Shown: positions 1 through 12,300 of the stretch, piece after piece
Numbering within the stretch: position 1 is the stretch's first letter
Layout: each line of letters starts with the position of its first letter
NCBI GenBank assembly: GCA_019787685.1
Contig: JAHNUO010000015.1
Span: 558,001 to 622,000, forward strand
From: Chiua virens
Lineage: Eukaryota > Basidiomycota > Agaricomycetes > Boletales > Boletaceae
Direction: 5' to 3'
Length of the DNA: 64,000 bases
Translations under genes and position numbers: made by a program
The notes under the pieces: model-generated
The model's input: only the letters and a program-made list of their open reading frames with translations
Databases searched by the model: none
What the model was told of the DNA's origin: nothing

Positions 1-219
1 TTTAACACTCTAGTGATAGATCCAAAAAGTGTCTTTTTTAATCCGTCGTATCAGAGTATTGCAGTGCTCTGATATAAACTAGAGTTCGAACCGATTTTCA
101 AGTTTCCGCCGGTTCGGAATGGTCAGATTACCGGACCGGTAAGTAAAACCGTATTGACTGATTCGTAATGAACTTCACTGCTAATTTATATCGATTACGT
201 GCCATTTACATTTCATCCA

Positions 220-1712
220 ATGGCTACCCCTCCATTCGTTGTGTTTGGATACGGATCTCTTATTTTCAAGGTGAATTACGATCTCTAAGGTTGTGACTCG
301 CAGCTTACTAACTGATCAACAGCCTCCACCACACGTTATATCCCAAGGTACGCCTCCGTCGTCTATCTACCAAGATCGAAGCCTTCTCACATCATCCTCG
401 GACATCCCGTTAGTTCCAGGTTTCCTAAAAGGCTACGTCCGAAGGTTTGCGCAGCAATCACACGACCATCGTGGAACACCTGAGGTGAATAATTGTATTG
501 TTTCGCCGTTTTTTTCATGTTCACATCCGCCTGCTTTCAACGCTTCTTCACTCCTGGAAAATATGGGAATCAAAACGACGTCGACATCGCACGATTTTCG
601 CTCGTGCATGCTGTACATATCATGCAAGAACCCTGGACGCGTGGTGACGCTCGTTCATAAGGAAGACTGGGATAGATTTTCCGCATCCGTGCGTTGGTTT
701 TCTACCAACATTCTCCGCTTCTTACAAGTCAATCGTCGAAAGGATGCCTTTCCGCACGAAGACGTCGTATGGGGCGAGTTCTTTTCAACTTTACTGAACG
801 AAAGAGTGTTTATTGATCCGGCTAACACGATGGTGGATGGCACAGGCGTCGCGTATACCATAGATCCGGCGTACGTCAGTGAAGTGCGTGATTACTTGGG
901 TAAGTACCCTTTTGGCCTTAGAGAGGACAATTCGCTGGCGGCTTGAAAACGACTGGTTATATCCACGATTGACATATCGGCATTGTAGACTACCGGGAAA
1001 AGGTGCGCGCGTTCGGCTCTGGTGCCACGTCGGTTCTGCTTGATCCTTTGTCCCATCTCATGCAAGAGCTGTCGCAGGACGGGTACACGATGGAGACTCT
1101 GGACATATATACCATAGACGATAGCGTAGAGAAAGTCATCATACACAATGTAAGTCCGCCTTCCCTATCCATTCGCTAACATTCATTTGGTTCTGCTGCC
1201 ATTTTCTTGCGTCACGAATATCCCGATGTTGTATAGGCTTATGTACGTGTCCGCTGTCACTGCTTACTGGGGACATCTAACGAGGCATCCTCCATACCCT
1301 ACAGTGCTACGTCGGTCGACCCGACAACCCTTCCTTCAGTATGTATGAAACTTCCCTGTCGACCGTTACGCCCTCATAAGTGCCACGTAATAGTCGGCTC
1401 CGAACCTCTTGACACCCTCGCGGCGCACATCTGGCGCTCTGTCGGTCCTTCTGGAAGAAACAAGGTAGTATTGCATCTCCATTTCACGTTGCATTCCTAA
1501 CCACTCTCCTTCACCACCCTGGATAAAGGACTACCTTTATCAACTCGCAGACAGCGTTCGCGCACTCGCACCGGCGTCGTATGATTCCCACTTGTTTGCG
1601 CTCGAGGTGAGTGAGTCTGTTCGCTGATACGGGCATGGGTCTGATCACCACGTCGCAGACGCGGATTAGGCAGCTCGACAAGGAGCGAGGGGATGGCGTG
1701 GAGAAGAATTGA
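220..1712 (+). CDS. ChaC-type gamma-glutamylcyclotransferase, copy 1 (13 exons)
   Basis: Predicted cytosolic enzyme that releases 5-oxoproline from gamma-glutamyl compounds; ChaC proteins act on glutathione. My splice model is 220-270, 323-347, 414-484, 629-688, 743-773, 846-899, 989-1002, 1078-1149, 1237-1242, 1305-1338, 1394-1464, 1529-1606 and 1659-1712. It stays in frame for 206 residues, the usual family size. The N-terminal VFGYGSLIFK motif forms the nucleotide-like loop. DHRGTPE, PGRVVTLVHKEDW, GVAYTIDP, YVGRPDNPSF and SVGPSGRN follow in family order. The Glu in DYREK matches the catalytic Glu of ChaC proteins. The ATG at 220 directly precedes the conserved motif. Odd points: exon 9 is only 6 nt, and the intron at 774-845 has a GC donor. 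A diverged copy lies at 7260-8605. Confidence 0.9.
774..845 (+). other. 72-nt GC-AG intron (or in-frame retained segment) in ChaC copy 1
   Basis: The exon ends after position 773 and the next nucleotides are GCGAGTT, not GT. The acceptor is CACAG at 841-845. The matching intron of the second ChaC gene (7774-7834) has a normal GT donor at the same codon. The segment is 72 nt and has no stop in frame, so leaving it in would add 24 residues just before GVAYTIDP. Removing it restores the conserved W-G-V-A-Y order. Confidence 0.7.
1237..1242 (+). other. 6-nt microexon of ChaC copy 1
   Basis: The six bases GCTTAT (Ala-Tyr) lie between an AG acceptor (intron 1150-1236) and a GT donor (intron 1243-1304). 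Without them the IIHN and CYVGRPDNPSF segments still join in frame but lack two residues that the second copy has. In that copy the equivalent bases (8081-8086, GCATGT) are fused to the upstream exon. Confidence 0.6.
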
Positions 1713-2800
1713 AGAAACCGCGAGGAGAGGGAGGGGTGATCAGCTAGGTTGAGAGAATACGTGTAGTAGAAGATCCGTGACGATTGCAACCCACTCGCAA
1801 ACAGTCGTGGCTTGTACGGGGGATGACCATGACCACGGAAGATACGCAAAAAAGACTAGTGCCAGGGGTTCCACGTTGGTGAATACAACGGCTACGACGG
1901 CTAGGTAATACGAAGTATAAATAATACAAAATGCATGAACAACAGAAAGCAAAGAAATTGGTGAAATGCGCTTGAAAGCGCAGGTTATTAAGGGTATGAA
2001 AGCCTGAAGATACCGTGGATCGGAAAGAGAATTCAAATGCAACCACGAATCATGTTCTGCGTTTACCATCGAAAACGTTTGGATTTGGGTGCTCTCTGCT
2101 GAACGGATGGGACACTTCTGACGCGGCTCCAGGTTGGTCTAAATGACCATCTGAGCAGGTGGACGAACATCGACGTCCTTGTTTAGTGCGGCCGGAAGTG
2201 TGGACGTTATATTCTTGACTTCACTTTCATTACCGTGTCCATCTGTCCATCTGATCTGATTCTAATGACACACCATTGTCTTTATTATCAGCACCAATCG
2301 GGAAGTTCAAAGAGCGCCGAAACAATTTTAATGTGTTTGATCATCGTGTCGTGAATGGAGCGGATGTTGTGGGCAATCTTTCCGTCATCGCCGCTCCCAG
2401 GAGGCAAGATAATATCTCGCCAAAGGTTGTTCAGGAGCGGAATGATGGGCTGGAAGTATGGCAAAATGTACGCAACAACAGGTGATTGCCAGTCATTGTT
2501 TGATTACTCGACTTGGCGGTGTTGAAGAAATTTCCAAAACATTCCGTGAGTTCCTTGTCTGATTTGATTTGTCCAGGTTCGTCATAAACATAGAAAAAGA
2601 ATTCCAAATTGTGGAACTCGTTATGAACGATTGGTTGGTCCGAATGAGCGACGACAAGCTCCGAAGACATTCAGGGCCACGTTCTCTGAGCTTGTGGGTG
2701 AATTTGGGTGCTGAGCGAAATCATAACCACTTACCGTCGTCAGTGTCTGAAGCATGAACTTTATCCAATGGGCGTTCTGCTATAATTTACATTGAGGTCG
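1713..2800. other. Stretch with no supported gene
   Basis: This is the 3' side of the first ChaC gene followed by unrecognised DNA. Short open frames occur on both strands, but none shows a known motif, a convincing splice pattern or a signal peptide. Confidence 0.5.
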
Positions 2801-3400
2801 GCAGGTTGCCGCAGCCACCATCCCCCCCACCCTCCATTCATCCACGATGGATCAAGTACCATCGCCTGTTCTACCGCCGGTGACCCCCCCTGACATCCGT
2901 CCGGAGAAACACCCTGACATTGGTAACTCATTCACTGGCAAGCGCCGGGCCACTCTGGGAAAGCGTCAGAATGAGTCACAGCGAACGGCCCGGGGAACGA
3001 AGCACATTGTAGCAGGGCTTGAGATATGTTGTAGTATTCCTAAATTGGTCGCACTGACCCCGTGAAACTGATATGAAAGTTCATTCTTAGCGCTCATTAT
3101 GGGATTTTCCGAGCCAATCAAGAAATCATAAGCGGACGTTGTTCTGCAACCGAACGGTGACACCGCGGCAAGGTCGTTCCGCACTCGAAAGGGAAATTAC
3201 ATCTCGAAGCCGCCGGAGCGAATTCATGAAAAAAAAAAGAACAAGAGGCTTGGAAGCTTGCGCTCTGTTTCCCTCTGCTCATTTGTCGTTCAATTTGTAG
3301 CCCAGCTTTGATTACCTCCGAATTCCAGTTAGCCGTATCATGACAAGCTCCTTCGCGAAAGAAGACAAACATGGACATGATTGGTCGTTTAGGCTGTTGA
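2800..3400 (+). repeat. Decayed direct duplicate of parts of 4670-6260
   Basis: Two blocks resemble downstream blocks in the same order. Bases 2806-2990 (proline-rich coding-like text around CCTCCATTCATCC) resemble 4671-4880. Bases 3095-3390 resemble 5865-6260; they share CATCTCGAAGC, GAGCGAATT, CTCCGAATTCC (3317) versus CTTCCGAATTCC (6119), and GATTGGTCGTTT. Many substitutions and length changes separate them, so the duplication is old. The upstream copy keeps no usable frame. Confidence 0.55.
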
Positions 3401-3840
3401 AAATGCGTCTTTGGTCAGCAAAGCTCAGGAAATGCTAAGGCTGACAGGTCAGGTTGCCGTGGCAAAGAAAGATGCTTGGATTGGAATACTTAGAAGGGCA
3501 AAATGGACGCGTGGACACACCACGCTGAAGACATGACAAGCTTGCGGGAATTGCCAAACGTACGCTAAAGAGCTCGACCAAGTGTCGAACCAGTGACGTT
3601 TGTGGGTACACGATGATCAGCAGTGCAAGATAGGCCTCTGCCAGTGAGCAGGATCCGCCATCCAAGAAGGGCAAAGTATATCTGGAATACATGAACAAAA
3701 TGTCAAGGAAATGAGTTGCTAGCACTGACGCACATTAATTTGTTGTTTCATCAGAAAGTTCCGTCAGGTCTTGATATGAGTTGTAGACAGGGAAGTCTTT
3801 AGGAGGACTCGTTAATGAAAAGAATTGGCGCCAAAAACAC
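3401..3840. other. Stretch with no supported gene
   Basis: No recognisable coding motif or RNA gene. Only short, unsupported open frames on both strands. Confidence 0.4.
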
Positions 3841-3843
3841 GAG

Positions 3844-4963
3844 GTGCATGCAACGAGGAGTCATTATGAATGGAAACGTGCGTGTCTGCCTGGCGTAAAC
3901 CGAAACCCTCTCTTATTGACACATTCAAACCACGACGCAGGAGATGTCGCTGGCGAAGACCAGTTGGTAACAATACAACGGAGCAACTGGACCATGCTGA
4001 CAACACCACCAGACGACGAACTCGAAATGCTTCTCGATACAAGCAATTCTGAGCAAGTTTGGGCAGTCGCATTCTCGCCGGACGGAAAGCACCTCTTGAG
4101 TGGAAGTGAGGATGGGATCCGACGATTTCAACTGGCAGAAAAGCTAGAAATGACAGGAATGGACGCCATTTCAATATCTACCCTGTGATGTTGAAGGTGG
4201 AAACTTGGTGATGACGGTGGATGTGTCACCCGACTCGACCTGGTTTGCAACAAGAACTCATCAAGAAACGGCGAGTGTATGGAACCTCGCAACGGGCAAA
4301 CGACTCCTTGGACCCATCGAATTCGACGAGGTAGTGAACGGCACGTGATTCTCTCCGAATGGGGACCGAATTGCCATCTTTGAATGTCGTCACCCGATCA
4401 CGATCCTGGACAGCTACAGCGAGGAGAAACTGATCACCATCGACAAGACAACTTCATATTGTTCATGCACTCCGCTCGCATGGTCAAGCAGTCCACACCA
4501 AGTATTCACCGCTTGCCGGGACGACAACTTGAAAATCAAGTTAAGTATTTGATACCTCGACCGGATCACTCGTTAGCTCGAGATACCAGCAAAAGCCCCT
4601 CCCAGTGCACCTGTCTTCGATAATGATCAGGTTTGTGACCGCTGAACTCTTTCGCTTCTGTGTTGACGTCGCCGCAGCCTCCGTCCCTCACGCCCTCTAT
4701 TCATCCTCGAGTGGAAGAGGTACCTTTGCTTGATGTGTCGCGCGCAACATCTCTACCATCCTCTGCTCGACCGCCAGTGACCTCACCTCTAGAGGCCCGT
4801 TGGGAGGAACATCCCGACACCATCGATTCAATCGAGGCCCGGCCAACACTCTGGAAACGTATGAAGAGGTTAGGAAGGATTGCGGAGGACCGAAGTGATC
4901 ATCGTTCTGCGAATCCTAACTCAGCCGCCGAACCGATGCGCTCGTCATCATTACACGAGTAAC
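3844..4963 (+). pseudogene. WD40-repeat protein relic
   Basis: The fragment opens with an ATG at 3844 and reads into a WD40-type blade: AVAFSPDGKHLLSGSEDG at about 4063-4116. That frame stops at 4186-4188. A second frame resumes the blades from about 4196, with VDVSPDSTWFATRT, ASVWNLATGKRL and FSPNGDRIAIF. It meets a TGA just before the FSPNGDR motif (about 4346) and further stops near 4550. A proline- and charge-rich tail follows at 4675-4960 and ends in TAA. WD40 proteins are scaffolds with repeated 40-residue blades; here only about three remain and the frame is broken. It is most likely a dead fragment of a larger gene. I cannot say which WD40 family it came from. Confidence 0.65.
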
Positions 4964-7190
4964 ACGACCAGCGTTCGACGATGGTCGCTCAACGCGATCG
5001 GGTGAGTTGCTTCTTCTGGAAACGATCGATGCCCACGGTGTCTTGTAATATCTTTCGCGTACGTATGTCGCACCCAGCGACGAAGAGCGACATAGTTTTC
5101 TCTGGCTTTTGCTTCGACGACTCCCGCAACGGACTTGCCCTGCCGAAATCCCAATCCCGTATGAACCGGAGCCGGATGTTTCTCATCCCGATACCGCTCA
5201 AGATCCCTGCAACCAGGCTATACCTGTACGTCCCTTTCCCTTCAATGTGGATCAGCTAATATCCCATTACCCACCCTTCTTGAACATACTTTCTTTCGAG
5301 CGATGTAAATACTAAGAACAATCAATTAGACTCAGCCACTTGCTACCCGAGGTAGAGATAGGGTTTCGTTCTCTCTCCCGGCATGGATCGTGTGCTACCG
5401 TTGTGGTACCATAGAAGAGGCACTTTGACTGTGGTCACCAGAAAGGTAGTATCTTTGGATTGTAGGCATCATCTATCACAATAGAATTCTTTCCCTCCTT
5501 ATTCGTACGACTCGGTATGTTGCTGCTAAAGAGAGAAGTTCGGTATTGCAACTGCGGCATTTCCGTGGAGTCTTTGCCTTTCACTTTACAACTTTCATCA
5601 CATGGGTATATTAATATAATATATTATTTATGGGACAATGAGTGGACATTCGTTTCAATTCCCTCATTGAAATTCCGGGTAAGGGGAATATGTGATGTAG
5701 TGTCTATAATCCACCCTTCTAGTTTGGTAACTTTTCACTTGAAGGTGGGTCCGGGCGGAGAACACATAGGCAGTCTCGTCACATGTGAGCCGTCATGTGA
5801 ACCTGTAGTAAAGTGCGAATACTCGGTCGATCGAACGGCATGCGCTCGTTCTCAATGCTCAATACGGACATTTCCGAGCCAACCATCAACCGTACGTCAG
5901 AACCGGTGAACGGTGTTCGGCAAGGGCACGATGACCCTCCCCTTCCTGACAAGTTGATTTTAGGAGGGTGACATCTCGAAGCTCGAGCGAATTTAATGCA
6001 ATGGGATGTATGTGCGTCTGCCACGTCGAGCGAAGAGAAAGAAGAGGTCGAAGACCTGTACGTTCTGTTTCCGCCTCTGCCCATTTATTGCTCGGCTTGC
6101 ACCAGTTCTGATTATGTACTTCCGAATTCCGGTTGCCAGTTCGGACCGCGCCACAAGTAGCGTCTTCGAGAAACATTCCTGGAAGCGAGAAGATGCAACA
6201 GTACTATGGCGAATGTGGCGAGAAGACAAGCATCATGGGTCGTGATTGGTCGTTTGGATATCCAGTTGGCCAAGGCCCAACTTGCAACTTCGTTTGTTCT
6301 AGGGGTTTTCAGGTGATACGTGGCTAAAAGACCTATCTGTTCTATTATAAACGTCATGATCTGCCATGTCGATAGAATGTGCTTGACACGGGCACAATGA
6401 GGAGGTTCCGAGACCTTGAACGAACACCAAATGCGACCGACGGGATCAATGAATCTATCGGTGATAAGTTCCACAAAACACGGTCTTCTTCACCCAGAAT
6501 TCTGTCGGACACAACAGACTTCTAGTGAAGGATATCGGTCAGGTGGAAAAGTGACTCAGAATAGCGCCCACAATTTTTACTGCAAGACTCGCAGAGACGG
6601 AGCGCAGTTCCTAGTCGTATCGCAAGCTCAAGGACGAACGAAGTCACTAAATCGAATTGTATGTGGTTGTTTGCACAAATCCGAGAATGTTTCTTTTTCG
6701 AAACTCCTTGGCTCGCGCTGCCAATCACCAGCATTGACGAGCAATTGTCGCGAAGAACTTCGCGCGTGGATTACTTATTCTTCAGGATCCAATTTATGGG
6801 TCGCTATTAGCCAAGTTCACAAAGGCATGTTTGCACAATTGTTAGTGATCAAAGAGATTTGAGGGCCGAACTTGAAGTTAGCAACCGATATGTGCCGAGC
6901 GTGCATTCTTTCGACAGACAAGATTCGCGCACAAGGAACATTCTATACCCTCCTGAAAATATGTTTTGCAATCCCAGATCGCTGGCCTTGCCAGGGTGTC
7001 CTCGGCATTGAAATGACCCGCCCGGAAAAAAGAAGGCGTAAACTCAGTTCTGTTTCCTAATCTATCGAAGTCGCTGGTTTATCGCGCATAGTACAGACGT
7101 AAGTGGTCTCCAAACATTTAATAACGGCGATGTCAGTCCCATATGGCTGTGTTATTATGTACGAGATTGCATGCCGGCGATGGTCCGGCA
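4964..7190. other. Mostly non-coding or decayed stretch between WD40 relic and second ChaC gene
   Basis: Bases 5109-5315 read as a proline-rich frame ending in TAA and may be more tail of the relic. Bases 5865-6260 form the downstream copy of the old duplication whose other copy is at 3095-3390. The remainder holds unsupported short frames only, including a 148-codon frame at 6416-6862 that matches nothing I recognise. Confidence 0.4.
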
Positions 7191-7195
7191 AAGGG

Positions 7196-7202
7196 TATAA
7201 AT
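7196..7202 (+). promoter_or_regulatory. TATA box of ChaC copy 2
   Basis: TATAAAT, 58 nt upstream of the start codon at 7260, a usual spacing for fungal genes with short leaders. Confidence 0.5.
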
Positions 7203-7259
7203 CCAGTGGGTGCACTCGAACTTGTCTTCATAACTGCGATTCAGAAGAAACCAAGAACA

Positions 7260-8605
7260 ATGGCTGACACTCCGTTCGTCGTGTTTGGATATGGATCCCT
7301 CATATTTAAGGTACGTGTTTTGCGACAGGATATTTGAACAAACCGAACTAACGGCTCGGTCGCCATCAGCCTCCCCCACATGTGGTATCACAAGGTAGCC
7401 ATGCCTTTCAGTGGCCGGCACTGGGTGTCGTCTGACCCTCGCCACAATGCTATCTCAGTCCCAGGATTTTTGAAAGGATTTGTCCGCCGTTTTGCCCTGA
7501 AATCATTAGACCATCGGGGGACACCCGAGGTAGATATATTTCCGCAATGTGGTTTTTTGGAGCAGATATTAAAGCCCATCCAGAATCCCGGCCGCGTCGC
7601 GACAATTATTCACAAAGAAGACTGGGACGAAATATGTACTTCTGTGAGTCTTGGCTCTCGCGCTTCTGAAAAGAAACTTGAGAGGTGGACTCAAATGATT
7701 TGCGTGTCACGATAGTCATGTCCATGTCCTGGCGACGAGCAGGATGCATATCCAAACGAAGATATTGTGTGGGGTAGGTATTCCGTGTGTGGGTATCACG
7801 ATGTTAGTGGTGCTAACAATGTCTGACGAAATAGGTGTAGCATTTACGATAGACCCAGCCCACGTGGCCGAAGCTCGAGCAAACCTGGGTGCGTTCCCCT
7901 ACTTTTTATAGATCTCTGGTTAACCATGGGTGGCAGATAACCGAGAAACCGTGCGTCCTTTCCTCATTTTATATTCCTTGCTGATATCTTATGGCACCTT
8001 TGTTGTGGCAGGATTACACCATAGAAACGCTGGACGTATATACCACAGAGAACGGTGCTGAGAAGGTCGCGATACACAATGCATGTGTGCGTGCTATCCG
8101 TTCTTGCCAGAATTCCAAGCGAAGCGCATGGTTACACGGCTTTCAAATTTTGTAGTGCTATATTAGTCGACCTGACAATCCTTCTTTCGGTACGTTCAGC
8201 CCTTCTTCCCCGCAGACTCCGGTAGATGACCATCCACAGTACGCTCTGAGCCGCTTGATGCCCTAGCAATGCTTATATGGCGTTCCGTTGGACCCTCGGG
8301 TTGTAACAAGGCATGCGTCCACTTTATTCAACATACTCTTCCACCGCGGATAATGATAACGTCACGGTTCGTTCACACAGGACTATCTCTACCAACTTGC
8401 AGAGAGTATGCGCGTTCTCGCACCAACATCGTATGACCCTCACCTGTTCACTCTTGAGGTAAGCGGCTCGTTTTTTCACCTGGTTTCCGCATTGCCATTG
8501 TCTTTTGATGATTGATCGGACACTTACGCGCTTCTCATTGCCCTGTCAAAGAAAAAAATTAGGCAGCTCGATAAAGAACGAGGGGGAAGCGTCATGTGTT
8601 ATTGA
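7260..8605 (+). CDS. ChaC-type gamma-glutamylcyclotransferase, copy 2 (diverged)
   Basis: This gene is paralogous to the one at 220-1712 and has almost the same exon plan: 7260-7310, 7370-7394, 7459-7529, 7584-7643, 7743-7773, 7835-7888, 7937-7950, 8012-8086, 8156-8189 and further exons to the TGA at 8603-8605. VVFGYGSLIFK, DHRGTPE, PGRVATIIHKEDW and GVAFTIDP are kept, and the catalytic Glu is present in DNRET. Differences from copy 1: the Lys after REK is Thr; the conserved Arg of GPSGRN is Cys (TGT, 8302-8304); the microexon is fused to its neighbour. The donor after the Asn-Lys codons (about 8311) is either GC or a GT six bases downstream. The frame is open, so the gene may be expressed, but changes in conserved positions suggest relaxed selection or altered substrate use. 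Confidence 0.8.
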
Positions 8606-8724
8606 CGACGTTCGTGGCGCTTGAAGGCTCGCACCGAGCCTGCGGGATATCTTATGACAAGTGCAGGTATGATGCTTGAATAGAAACTCAGGTGTACGAG
8701 TAGTTACGTCGTTTATTTCACTCA

Positions 8725-9182
8725 ATGGCCGGTGTGGTATCTCTCGAGAGTATATTAACACTCGCATCGTGTGTGTTTAGATTGGCAGTATCTTCCCGTG
8801 TAGTAAATGCGGTGCGATTCTTCAACGAGGTCGAAGCTCGCACAGCTGTGCGATAATGACGTACCAGTATTCTGGCCATTGACACTCGCCTCGCTGGACG
8901 CGCGAGGTCAGTCCGCAGGAGCGTCCATCGTTGAACTCGAACTTGGACTTCAAGCTTCAAGCTTCACCAGTGTGTGGTCACTGGCCGGTTATCTCGTTGT
9001 ACGAAGTTCAAAACCCAACATTTTGGTACGTACATACTCCGTCGTACCCCTCCCGCTCGGCTAAATCTTTCGTTCGGCGCTCGTAGACGGAACTTGAGCA
9101 TCCATTGGAAGGACTCATCTCAAGTCCTACTGCTAGCCTGAGGTTCTCCAGTCCCTGCTTTTGGGATATATCCGCGAAGTAA
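8725..9182 (+). CDS. Small unrecognised protein, three-exon model
   Basis: I do not recognise this gene. Exons 8725-8787, 8846-9025 and 9087-9182 join in phase 0 through two introns with GT..AG ends (58 and 61 nt) and give 112 residues. The N-terminus is hydrophobic (VVSLESILTLASCVF) and the middle is rich in small hydrophobic residues (SVWSLAGYLVV), so membrane association is possible. The bases at the stop codon (GAAGTAAGTG) also look like a splice donor, so the gene may extend further. It sits between the second ChaC gene and a secreted glucanase, which gives no clue to function. Confidence 0.4.
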
Positions 9183-9384
9183 GTGACTGACACGCGTACC
9201 AAGAGAGGACGCCACCTTTGTACATCTTCTAAATGTGTTGGGTGTTGGCGCGGTCGTCTGAGTGCATCGGCCCATTAGAGTTCGCGTCGTTAATCTCACT
9301 TGCTTCAAGTATCTCCCAGTAATCTCCTCACATCTCCGACTCGGAGTTAAGGTCAAAATCGGACCCCCGTTTTCGTGAAACGCC

Positions 9385-12300
9385 ATGCGTTCCGGCGCCG
9401 GATTGCTTTTATTCATTTCAATTCTTTCTACACTTCGGGTTGCTTCTGGTCTCGGCTCGTCGTGTGACGCTCCTCTGGGTAGCGGCATCGCGTCGCCCGA
9501 GGAGCCATACTGGCTCGAGACGATCGGCCACTGGCACCAGGGCACGTCTCCCTTCCATCCCAACCCAAGTTCATATCAGGTTTTCCGCAACGTCAAGGAT
9601 TACGGCGCCAAGGGCGATGGCATTCATGACGATACGGCCGCCATAAAGTTGGTCCTTGACACCATTCTTTCGGACTTGGGCTTATACTTGCATTCGCAGC
9701 TCAGCCATGTCGCATGGCACCCGCTGCGGAGGAGGACGCTGGTGTGATTCTTCCACGTGCGTCTCATGTTTCCAACCACTGTCTCAAGACTGACATCGCA
9801 CGCCTGTAGTGTTTCTCCGGCAATCGTGTACTTCCCTCCAGGGTGAACGTGTTCTATTTGGTCAATTTGTTTGTTGCACTGATTCCGAGTCACAACAGCA
9901 CTTATCTCGTCTCATCACCCATCGAAACATACTATTATACCCAGTTGATCGGAGACCCTAAGAACCTCCCTATTCTTCGTGCAAGTCAAGGCTTTGAAGG
10001 AATCGCAGTTATTGGTCGGTTCTTTGAGGTCGTATCTTAGTAGTACCTCATCTGAATTGAGACAGACGCGGATCCTTATATTCCCGGTGGCTGGGGTGCC
10101 CAATGGTTCACGAATCAAAACAACTTGTGCGTGTCTTGAGCGGACTTTCGTTGCTGATGTGTTGAAATCGCTCTTCACAGCTTCCGCTCTGTGCGGAACT
10201 TGGTCATTGAGCTGAGGGATATTCCACCTGGGAGGAAAGCAACCGGTCTACACTGGCAGGTAGCACAGGCAACTTCGCTTGTGAATGTCGTGGTTGAGAT
10301 GTCGACCGCTTCTGGCACTAACCACAGAGGTGAGCCAAAGTCATCCACAATCGTCCTGTAAGTGAATCTTCCTTTAAACAGGGATATTCATGGAGAATGG
10401 AAGGTAGGGGTCCAAAACGAACAAATTGCCCAGCTTATCATCATGTGTCTATATCTTCTTAGCGGTGGCTTCATGGGCGGTATGTATTCAGAGTGAATGA
10501 AAAGTGTATACTGATATCTTGCCAGATATCATATTCAATGGAGGTAATCAATGGTCCTGAAAAAATGAAATATTCACAAACTTTCGTTCAGGGAAGACAG
10601 GAATTCATGTTGGAAACCAACAATTCACCGTTCGTAACCTTACGGTCAATAATGCTCAAGTTGGTGAGTCGGATCAACATCTGTGAATGAACATTAATCG
10701 AACGCTGGTCAGCTGTGTCGGGTATATGGAACTGGGGTCCGTCGTTGGACCATCGACTAATACTACCTTTTGCTGAAGTGTCCCTCAGGGTTTACGTTCC
10801 AAGGCGTTACTATCAACGACTGCCAGGTGAGTGGAGTTGGGCTACTTTCGATAAGGACTGTACTCGATCGTCTTTGAACATAGGTTGGCTTCGACTTGAA
10901 CGTCGGAGGAAACACAGTAACCTCTCAGGTGAAGTATCACTTCATAGACACATTTCTTTCGATGCTCACTAGGTATCTCCAGGGTGTTGGATCCGAGGCC
11001 ATTATTGATGCGGACGTTACGAATACACCCGTGTTCGTCCAATCTTCTGTCGCCAGCAGTGGCACACTTCCATACTCTTTGGTCCTGAACAATATCAAAC
11101 TGACGAACGTTCGGACGGCGGTTGGAGTTGCTGATGGTGTTACTATTCTTGCGGGTGGCACTAGGACCATCGTCTCGTGGGGTCAAGGACACGTGTATTC
11201 TGGAACCGGAGGCCAGAAGACCTGGGTGCAAGATAACATTGTTGCGGCAAACAAGCCCTCGATGCTTCTGGATCGCGCGGGTCGGATATTTGGCAAGACG
11301 CATCCTCAATATGTGGACTACGCGCCAAGCCAGTTCGTCAGCGTCAAGAGCAAAGGGGCCAAGGGTGACGGCAGGACGGACGATACAATCGCTCTTCAGC
11401 ATGTCTTTGATCAGGTATGGGTTACATCTGTGCAGACGCTGTCCTCGTCGTCCTGAGAGGATTGTGTTACAGTATGCCGGATGCAAGATCTTCTTCTTCG
11501 ATGCAGGCGTATACTATGTGACAGACACGATCACCATTCCAGCGGGAACTCAGATCGTTGGAGAGGCGTGGCCTGTTATCCTTGGGGGAGGCGAAAAATT
11601 CCAATCTGAGGCCAACCCCCGCGTCGTCGTGCGAGCAGGCACGGCTGGTTCCAAGGGTGTGCTCGAGATCAGTGATATCGTTTTCGCTACCGTCGGACCT
11701 GGTGAGCAGAATACTATCTTGGTCATCGTTGATATGCATGTGTTCCAGCTCCGGGTGCGATCGTGCTCGAATGGAACGTTCACGATCCGGACAACCGCCA
11801 AGGCGCTACTGGTCTCTGGGATACTCACATCAGGTAGGTTGTATAGACTATTGCGAAGGATTGGCTCTCATCTCTATGGTCGACAGACTCGGAGGAGGTC
11901 CGTGTTGGTAGATGCTCAGGACACGTAGCACTAACAAGGCACATCTAGCTGCCGGTACTAACATGCAAGAGGCACGGTGTCCACCTGGTTCCGTGGACAC
12001 GGATTGCCAGGCTGCCTTTTTGGGTATTCATTTGACATCTGGATCGAGTGCATACTTTGAGGTGCGTGACATGGATGCGTTTGCCACCATAATACTGATG
12101 AAACAAATGGTCAGGGGACTTGGGTATGGACTGCAGATCATGATCTTGATGCTGCCACTGGCTCGCCTCAAACGTCCATCTTTACTGGGCGGGGTATTCT
12201 CTCGGAATCAGCGGGTCCTGTCTGGTTAATCGGAACTTGTGAGTTGACCAATACCTTTTGTCCTCTTTGAACCTGAAAATGCTTTTACCACAGCTTGTGA

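Noticed and set aside
293..946. 217-codon open frame
   Set aside because: It is the ChaC copy 1 gene read through introns; it lacks the FGYGSL start, begins with GTG and ends inside an intron.
3844..4963. Functional WD40 gene
   Set aside because: Blades lie in different frames with stops between them and no splice sites that would rejoin all of them.
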